From DASXTC01 sp036505635 (lineage in GTDB: Bacteria; Acidobacteriota; Polarisedimenticolia; JACPZX01; DASXTC01): 19,669 nucleotides of DNA. Shown here in pieces: positions 15,690-19,669 of this stretch. The stretch's first letter is position 1. Every line of letters starts with the position of its first letter. The position numbers were made by a program, and so were the translations under genes. The notes beneath the pieces were generated by a model, which had not been told where the DNA came from, ran no database searches, and worked only from the letters and a program-made list of their open reading frames with translations. Location: positions 1 to 19,669 of the forward strand of contig DASXTC010000061.1 in NCBI GenBank assembly GCA_036505635.1. Direction: 5' to 3'.

Positions 15690-15699
15690 AGCGTCAGGG
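15684..15699. terminator. Palindromic hairpin holding the stop codons of two convergent genes
   Basis: CCCTGA-AGCG-TCAGGG is a perfect 6-bp stem. The TGA of the SGNH gene (15687-15689) and the TGA of the minus-strand gene (15696-15694) sit symmetrically in the two arms, and the 4-nt gap between the genes is the loop. It may act as a bidirectional terminator, although no T-tract follows. Confidence 0.35.
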
Positions 15700-16155
15700 G
15701 CGCCCGTCGGTGCGCGTCGCCGCGGCGCCCACCTCGAGCGGTGACTTGATCACCTGCACCTCCTGGCTGGTGGAGGCGAAGCGTTTGCCCTCCTTGCCGA
15801 CCAGGACGATCCGGTAGCTGTAGGTGCCCGCCTCCTTGAGGGTGACGCTCTTCTTGAAGGACTCCGGGACGCGGGCCTCGGCCGGCGTGTCGACGCACGG
15901 GGACTCGGTCTTGGAGTTGAGCCGCTGCCCGCCCGGCGTCGTGTAGCTCCACTCGACCGTGAGGAGGCACTCCTGGATACCCGCGGGCTCGGTGCCCGTG
16001 ACCATGCCTTCCAGGGAGAGGGAGAGTGGCAGGTAGCCGTGATGCGTCGAGACTCTCAGCTTCATCTCGGGGCGTTCTGGTTTGCCCGCGGCGGCCGCGG
16101 CCGGCAGGGGCATGAGGATGGCAAGCGCGGCGGCGACGACGATCGGGTGCCTCAT
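15694..16155 (-). CDS. Small secreted Ig/PKD-like protein
   Basis: This 153-aa protein has a classic signal peptide (MRH, then PIVVAAALAILMPLPAAAAA, 1-23). The mature part is rich in beta-strand-like alternation. SLSLEGMVTGTEP, VEWSYTTPGG and EAGTYSYRIVLVGKEG resemble a PKD/Ig-like single domain of the kind found on extracellular proteins. Cysteines in QECLLTV and ESPCVDT are spaced for a disulfide. No enzyme motif is seen and I cannot name the function. The ATG at 16155 is fixed by AAGGAGG 5 nt upstream. A frame extending to 16221 adds only unlikely residues. It has its own promoter in the 74-bp gap after the GT-C gene. Confidence 0.82.
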   Translation of the reverse strand: MRHPIVVAAALAILMPLPAAAAAGKPERPEMKLRVSTHHGYLPLSLSLEGMVTGTEPAGIQECLLTVEWSYTTPGGQRLNSKTESPCVDTPAEARVPESFKKSVTLKEAGTYSYRIVLVGKEGKRFASTSQEVQVIKSPLEVGAAATRTDGRP

Positions 16156-16160
16156 CACTA

Positions 16161-16167
16161 CCTCCTT
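16161..16167 (-). promoter_or_regulatory. Perfect ribosome binding site of the small secreted protein gene
   Basis: AAGGAGG 5 nt before ATG 16155 on the minus strand selects this start over the upstream in-frame ATG at 16221. Confidence 0.8.
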
Positions 16168-16192
16168 TTCCAGCCGGGTCGGAGTCCAGGTC

Positions 16193-16221
16193 ATTGTAGG
16201 GGCAGGGGCGTGCGCATGCAA
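16193..16221 (-). promoter_or_regulatory. Candidate sigma-70 promoter of the small secreted protein gene
   Basis: TTGCAT (16221-16216) and TACAAT (16198-16193) are 17 nt apart on the minus strand. Transcription would start near 16186, giving a leader of about 30 nt with a strong SD. Confidence 0.5.
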
Positions 16222-16222
16222 C

Positions 16223-16238
16223 GACTCCGTCAGGAGTC
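16223..16238 (-). terminator. Hairpin around the stop codon of the GT-C gene ending at 16230
   Basis: GACTCC and GGAGTC form a 6-bp stem, with the stop codon TGA in the 4-nt loop. It sits directly upstream of the next gene's promoter. There is no T-tract, so terminator function is only possible. Confidence 0.25.
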
Positions 16239-17744
16239 CCGCCGCCCGTACAGGACGACCGTGACTCCATCGTAGAACTCACGGGTCGCAAGCGGCCGGT
16301 AGCCGCGCTCCAGCAACCTCTTGTCGTAGGCCTTGGGCCGGAATCCAAGGGTCCAGATCCGCTCCCCCACCGGATCCTCCCTCTCCAGGTCGACGGTGAC
16401 CGGATACCTGGATGCGAGCCCGGCCAGATTCAGGTAGTAGGTGGAGGGGAGCCAGCTTCGCGGGCCTTTCTCCACCAGCACGAGCTGATCCGTATCCCGG
16501 AAGCTCGTCTGGATGAACCGCTCCGCGCCTCTCCAATCCTCTTTGTGGATCGACGCGTAGTACCAGGGGAGGTTGCCGAACGAGAAGGAGATGAGGCCCG
16601 CCAGGAGGGCCACGCGGCAGATGAGGGGCCTGACGCGCGCGAGGCCGGCGGCGAGCAGGATGTAGAGCGCGGGCGCGCAGATGATGAGGTTCCTGAACGT
16701 GTAGATCCGCATGGGTGTCTTCGAGATCAGCCAGGCGGTCGCGATCGGCAGGATCAGCCACGTGAGCGCCAGCATGGTGACGCCGGACGGGCCCTCAGGC
16801 TCAGGCGTCACCGCACGGGACCGTCTCGCGAAGTAGATGGAGGCCCCCACGAGAAGCGGCGTCATCCCGATGAAAACGATCAGCATGTTGGTCCAGTCGG
16901 GAGCCGGGTAGGACCAGGGTGGCTTGGCGATCGAGAGAAACATCAGGAGCGTCTGCGGGATCGCGCCGGCAAGCGGCTCGGCGATCCAGGCCTTCGCCTC
17001 CGAGCGCGCCTGTCCCAGGAGCGCGGGGATCCAGGGAGCGTAGAGAAGGAGCGTCACCGCCTGCAGCCCCAGCCAGCCGGCCAGGAGTCGCTTCGTCTGC
17101 CCGGCATCGGGCGGCGCGGATCGGGGCTCCCCTCCGAGCCGGCGAACGGAGAGGCGCAGGAGAAGGTAGACGCTCTGCACCAACGGGATGAAGAGTCCGA
17201 ACGTGTGGGTGTAGATGAGGGCGAGGGTCGCGAGAGTGTAGCAGGTCGCCGTCAGCCGGCTGCGCTCGCGGAGCCACCTCACGAAGCCGTCCATGGACGC
17301 GATGGCCAGGGCCGAAAGCATCGCGTAGCTCCTGGCTTCCTGCGAGTAATAGAGCTGCATGAGGGAGACCGACTGCAGCGTGGCGGCAAGGAGGCCGACC
17401 CTGACGTCGCACAGGCTGCGACCGAGCCGGTAGATCAGCCAGATGGAGCAGATGCCGAAGAGCGCTGAAAGTCCGCGTAGCGCATGGATCGACTCACCGA
17501 ACAGCGCGATCCATCCGTGGAAGAGGATGTCGTAGAGGGGCGGGTGGACGTCCGATGAGATCAGCCAACGGATCGTCTCCGCGATGGTCTCGCGACTGGC
17601 GTAGTGGATGGTGTTGGCCTCATCGCGCCACAGACTCTGGTTGTCGAGACCGTAGAGCCTGAGGATGGCCCCCACCGCGATGATGAGGACAAGAAGGGGC
17701 ATTCGCGGCGGGGCTCGACGCCCGGAAACAGTGGCTTCCTCCAT
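16230..17744 (-). CDS. GT39/PMT-type GT-C membrane glycosyltransferase
   Basis: This 504-aa multi-spanning protein has the typical PMT_2 start: a first helix (PLLVLIIAVGAILRLYGL, about 16-33), then the first-loop motif SLWRDEANTIHYA with Asp41-Glu42, and DVHPPLYDI (65-73). YYSQEARSYAM (about 130) is another common block of the family. Such enzymes move sugars from polyprenyl-phosphate onto proteins or lipids outside the membrane; the acceptor is unknown. ATG 17744 is preferred over the in-frame TTG at 17753. A TGGTAGACT extended -10 covers 17761-17753, so a transcript from it could not contain the TTG. The gene diverges from tRNA-Lys across a 97-bp gap. Confidence 0.87.
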   Translation of the reverse strand: MEEATVSGRRAPPRMPLLVLIIAVGAILRLYGLDNQSLWRDEANTIHYASRETIAETIRWLISSDVHPPLYDILFHGWIALFGESIHALRGLSALFGICSIWLIYRLGRSLCDVRVGLLAATLQSVSLMQLYYSQEARSYAMLSALAIASMDGFVRWLRERSRLTATCYTLATLALIYTHTFGLFIPLVQSVYLLLRLSVRRLGGEPRSAPPDAGQTKRLLAGWLGLQAVTLLLYAPWIPALLGQARSEAKAWIAEPLAGAIPQTLLMFLSIAKPPWSYPAPDWTNMLIVFIGMTPLLVGASIYFARRSRAVTPEPEGPSGVTMLALTWLILPIATAWLISKTPMRIYTFRNLIICAPALYILLAAGLARVRPLICRVALLAGLISFSFGNLPWYYASIHKEDWRGAERFIQTSFRDTDQLVLVEKGPRSWLPSTYYLNLAGLASRYPVTVDLEREDPVGERIWTLGFRPKAYDKRLLERGYRPLATREFYDGVTVVLYGRRDS

Positions 17745-17752
17745 CCGCCGCA

Positions 17753-17761
17753 AGTCTACCA
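17753..17761 (-). promoter_or_regulatory. Extended -10 promoter immediately before the GT-C gene
   Basis: TGGTAGACT on the minus strand ends 8 nt before ATG 17744. As with the two other GT-C genes, this predicts an mRNA with almost no leader. No clear -35 is visible. Confidence 0.45.
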
Positions 17762-17803
17762 GACCGGCTCGCCGGGAGCCGATTGAGGAAATCGCCGCGG
17801 GTG

Positions 17804-17833
17804 TTGCCGTAACCCATTCGGGTCAAGTAGGAT
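17804..17833 (+). promoter_or_regulatory. Promoter of tRNA-Lys
   Basis: TTGCCG (17804-17809) and TAGGAT (17828-17833) are 18 nt apart. The predicted start near 17840 is only about two nt before the mature tRNA 5' end. Confidence 0.55.
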
Positions 17834-17841
17834 GGCAGCGT

Positions 17842-17917
17842 GGGCCGTTAGCTCAGGCGGTAGAGCATCTGACTTTTAATCAGAGGGTCGCTGGTTCGAG
17901 TCCAGCACGGCTCACCA
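17842..17917 (+). tRNA. trnK: tRNA-Lys (anticodon TTT)
   Basis: A complete 76-nt cloverleaf is visible. The acceptor GGGCCGT pairs with ACGGCTC (one G-U), and the D arm is GCTC/GAGC. The anticodon stem TCTGA/TCAGA encloses loop CTTTTAA with anticodon TTT at 17875-17877. The T stem GCTGG/CCAGC has loop TTCGAGT, and the 3' CCA is encoded. It reads AAA and AAG lysine codons. No terminator is evident before the acetyltransferase gene 61 nt downstream. Confidence 0.97.
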
Positions 17918-17978
17918 ATCGCTCCTGCCAGGTCGCCTGCCCCTGTCCAGTCACGTCAAGACGTTACGGAGCGCTTCG

Positions 17979-19145
17979 ATGGCCGAGGCCGAAGAAGGCC
18001 CTGACTTCACGCTGGAGGTCGCGACGACTCCGGAGGCGGTCCAGGCGCTTCGCGACGACTGGCGCCGGCTCGACGCGGAGACCTCAGTGCCGGTCCTCTT
18101 CCGCACCTGGGAGTGGACCGAGGCGTGGCTCCATGCGGTGCAATGGAGCCGCCGCCTCCACGTGATCGTGGTGCGCGATGCGGACAAGCGCGTCGTCGCC
18201 ATCGCCCCCCTGATGGTGGGCGCGCGGGGGGCGTTCGACCGAGGCGCGCGCATCCTCAGCTTCATCGGCAGCGACGGGCCACAGGGAGGCTCCTACCTCG
18301 ATCTGATCGCGGCGCCGGGCTGGGAAGGCAAGGCGCATCTCGCGGTCGCGAGACACCTGGCCGGCCGCGCGAGGGAGTTCTCCTACATCAACCTCAACCG
18401 GGTGGCCGTGGATGACCCGGGCTTCTCCCACTGGACGGCCGCAGCTCTGGAGTGCGGGCTGCGCGCCACGGTCGACCTGCGCCGCCGCACCGTCTGGAGC
18501 CCGCTCCCTTCCAGCCATGACGAGTACATCGCGGCCGTGCCCAACAAGAGGTGGCGCCAGCGGATGCGCAATTACCTGCCGGCACTGCTCAAGGAGTTCC
18601 CGACGGCGCGCTTCGTGGACCGGGCCGCGGAAGATCCCCTTGAGCCGATGCTGGCCGATCTCAGGCGCCTGCAGCAGGCGCGCTGGGGCGAGGAGAAGGG
18701 GACCTACTGGGAGCGGCCCGGCTTCGACCTCTACATGGGCCGCCTGTGCGCGGCCATGAAGGGGGCGGGCAAGCTGAGGGCCATCTTCCTGATGATCGAC
18801 GCGCGACCCGTCGCGGCGCGCCTCGGCCTCGTTCACCGCGGCACCTGGATCGACTTTCAGGCGGGCCGCGACCCGGCCTTCACCGGCCACGAGGTCTCCT
18901 ACATCACGCTGTGGCACTGCGCCGAGCGCGCCATCGGCGAAGGGCTCGCCCGGATGGACAGCCTCGACGAGTACGAGTACAAACGCAGGTACTTCAGGGA
19001 GACGCGCTGGCTGGCCGACCTGCGTCTCTACGACGAGAGGCCCTCGTCGGCCGCGCGGCAGATCTGGCGCGCCGCGAAGGGGTCGGCGCGCGCCGCGCTC
19101 AGAGACCTGCTGCCGGAGAGGCTGCGGGCGCGCCTGCGCAGCTGA
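17979..19145 (+). CDS. CelD/BioF2-type GNAT-fold acetyltransferase
   Basis: This 388-aa protein has no signal peptide or membrane segments. The pattern FRTWEWTEAWLHA (41-53) followed by VVAIAPLMV is typical of the N-terminal half of CelD/BcsL-like proteins (Acetyltransf_6). The second half (KRWRQRMRNY, then YMGRLCAAMKGAGKLRAIFLMIDARPVAARLGL and GHEVSYITLWHCAERAI) fits the GNAT-like domain of the same group. These proteins are usually encoded in exopolysaccharide and cell-surface gene clusters and are thought to transfer acyl groups in the cytoplasm; the substrate is unknown. The ATG has a GGAG SD 7 nt upstream. It may be read through from tRNA-Lys. Its last 47 nt overlap the convergent gene at the right edge. 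Confidence 0.88.
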   Translation: MAEAEEGPDFTLEVATTPEAVQALRDDWRRLDAETSVPVLFRTWEWTEAWLHAVQWSRRLHVIVVRDADKRVVAIAPLMVGARGAFDRGARILSFIGSDGPQGGSYLDLIAAPGWEGKAHLAVARHLAGRAREFSYINLNRVAVDDPGFSHWTAAALECGLRATVDLRRRTVWSPLPSSHDEYIAAVPNKRWRQRMRNYLPALLKEFPTARFVDRAAEDPLEPMLADLRRLQQARWGEEKGTYWERPGFDLYMGRLCAAMKGAGKLRAIFLMIDARPVAARLGLVHRGTWIDFQAGRDPAFTGHEVSYITLWHCAERAIGEGLARMDSLDEYEYKRRYFRETRWLADLRLYDERPSSAARQIWRAAKGSARAALRDLLPERLRARLRS

Positions 19146-19669
19146 AGGCCCGCAGCTCCACGTCGCCCGAGGAGAAGACCGGAGGGAAGCAATCGCCCGA
19201 CAGGCTCCCCGATCCGAGCGCCTCGCGCTCCGTGGGCCCCACGTAGATGTAGCGGGCCCGGTACTTCGCGGCGAGCGCTGCGGCCCGCCCCGCGTCGGAC
19301 GTCGTGAAGATCTCCCGCACCTCCTGCTCCTGCATCCGGGCGTCGTGATGGAAGTCCAGCAGGTGTCCGGTCCAGCCGTGCACGAGGCGGCGGCCTCCCA
19401 GCCCCAGCACCGTGTAGCTGCTCGGGCTGTTCGGGAGGATGGCCACCAGGTCGTCAGCCCCGGTGCGTTCGCGCAGCCAGGCGCCTGCCGCCTGCTCGCC
19501 GGCCGAGTAGGTGTGTCCGGCCGAAAGGACAGCCTGCAGATGCAGCGCGAGGGAGATCCCCGCCACGAGGAGGCACGCGCCGCCGATTGCCGCGCCCCAC
19601 GGCCGCCACCGCGCCGACAGCCAGGCCAGCGCCGCGCCCGCCGCGATCGCCGCCACGATGTAGAGAAGG
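19099..19669 (-). CDS. Partial membrane protein, C-terminal part (probable GT-C glycosyltransferase)
   Basis: The frame is open to the right window edge, so the N-terminus is missing; 189 codons plus stop are visible. It begins in hydrophobic helices (LLYIVAAIAAGAALAWL and GAAIGGACLLVAGISLAL), then a soluble domain of about 140 residues. AGAWLRERTGADDLVAILPN followed by RARYIYVGPTEREAL is the layout of the extracytoplasmic C-terminal domain found in GT-C/PMT-like membrane proteins. The assignment is by this architecture and by the neighbouring GT-C genes. The catalytic first-loop motif would lie outside the window. The stop at 19099 is inside the convergent acetyltransferase gene. A GTG at 19656 is not the real start, because hydrophobic coding sequence continues upstream of it. 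Confidence 0.7.
   Translation of the reverse strand, partial: LLYIVAAIAAGAALAWLSARWRPWGAAIGGACLLVAGISLALHLQAVLSAGHTYSAGEQAAGAWLRERTGADDLVAILPNSPSSYTVLGLGGRRLVHGWTGHLLDFHHDARMQEQEVREIFTTSDAGRAAALAAKYRARYIYVGPTEREALGSGSLSGDCFPPVFSSGDVELRAFSCAGAPAASPAAGL

Noticed and set aside
17842..17917. tRNA-Lys as an integration site for a mobile element
   Set aside because: No integrase gene and no repeat of the tRNA 3' end were seen downstream within the window.

Overview
The window is GC-rich bacterial chromosome, densely packed with genes on both strands. The longest stretch without a gene is about 230 bp (370-601), where I see no gene, RNA or clear regulatory site. There are twelve complete protein genes, two partial ones at the window edges and one tRNA-Lys. 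I see no phage, transposon, CRISPR or plasmid feature. Promoters look like ordinary sigma-70 types (TAGGAT, TAGAAT, TACAAT and TATACT -10 boxes, several with an extended TGn). Several genes have strong Shine-Dalgarno (SD) sequences and secreted proteins are frequent. An environmental Acidobacteriota-like or similar high-GC diderm phylum would fit, but no marker here proves it.

Left part (1-6879). A partial cysteine-containing secreted protein lies at the left edge. Next, on the minus strand, is a three-gene operon: hutH (histidine ammonia-lyase), hutU (urocanase) and an AAA/STAND-type ATPase. Each gene is joined to the next by a 4-base ATGA overlap. hutI and hutG are not in the window. Diverging from hutH is purA (adenylosuccinate synthetase), followed by a strong hairpin and a 70-aa cold-shock protein.

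Middle part (6938-11383). A secreted zinc metallopeptidase (HEMGH) and a secreted dienelactone-hydrolase-like protein form a coupled minus-strand pair. Diverging from them is a secreted TPR plus beta-propeller protein. The 166 bp between holds two extended -10 promoters and an operator-like palindrome.

Right part (11417-19669). This is a loose cell-surface glycan neighbourhood. It has four multi-spanning GT-C type glycosyltransferase genes (one cut by the right edge), a membrane-anchored SGNH hydrolase coupled to one of them, a small secreted Ig-like protein, tRNA-Lys(TTT), and a CelD/BioF2-type acetyltransferase. All three GT-C genes with a visible start have a -10-like hexamer only 8-9 nt before the ATG and lack a convincing SD, so their mRNAs may be leaderless.

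The most notable points are the ATPase built into a histidine-degradation operon, the shared leaderless promoter layout of the GT-C genes, and hairpins placed exactly at gene ends. No clearly new defence or mobile system was found.
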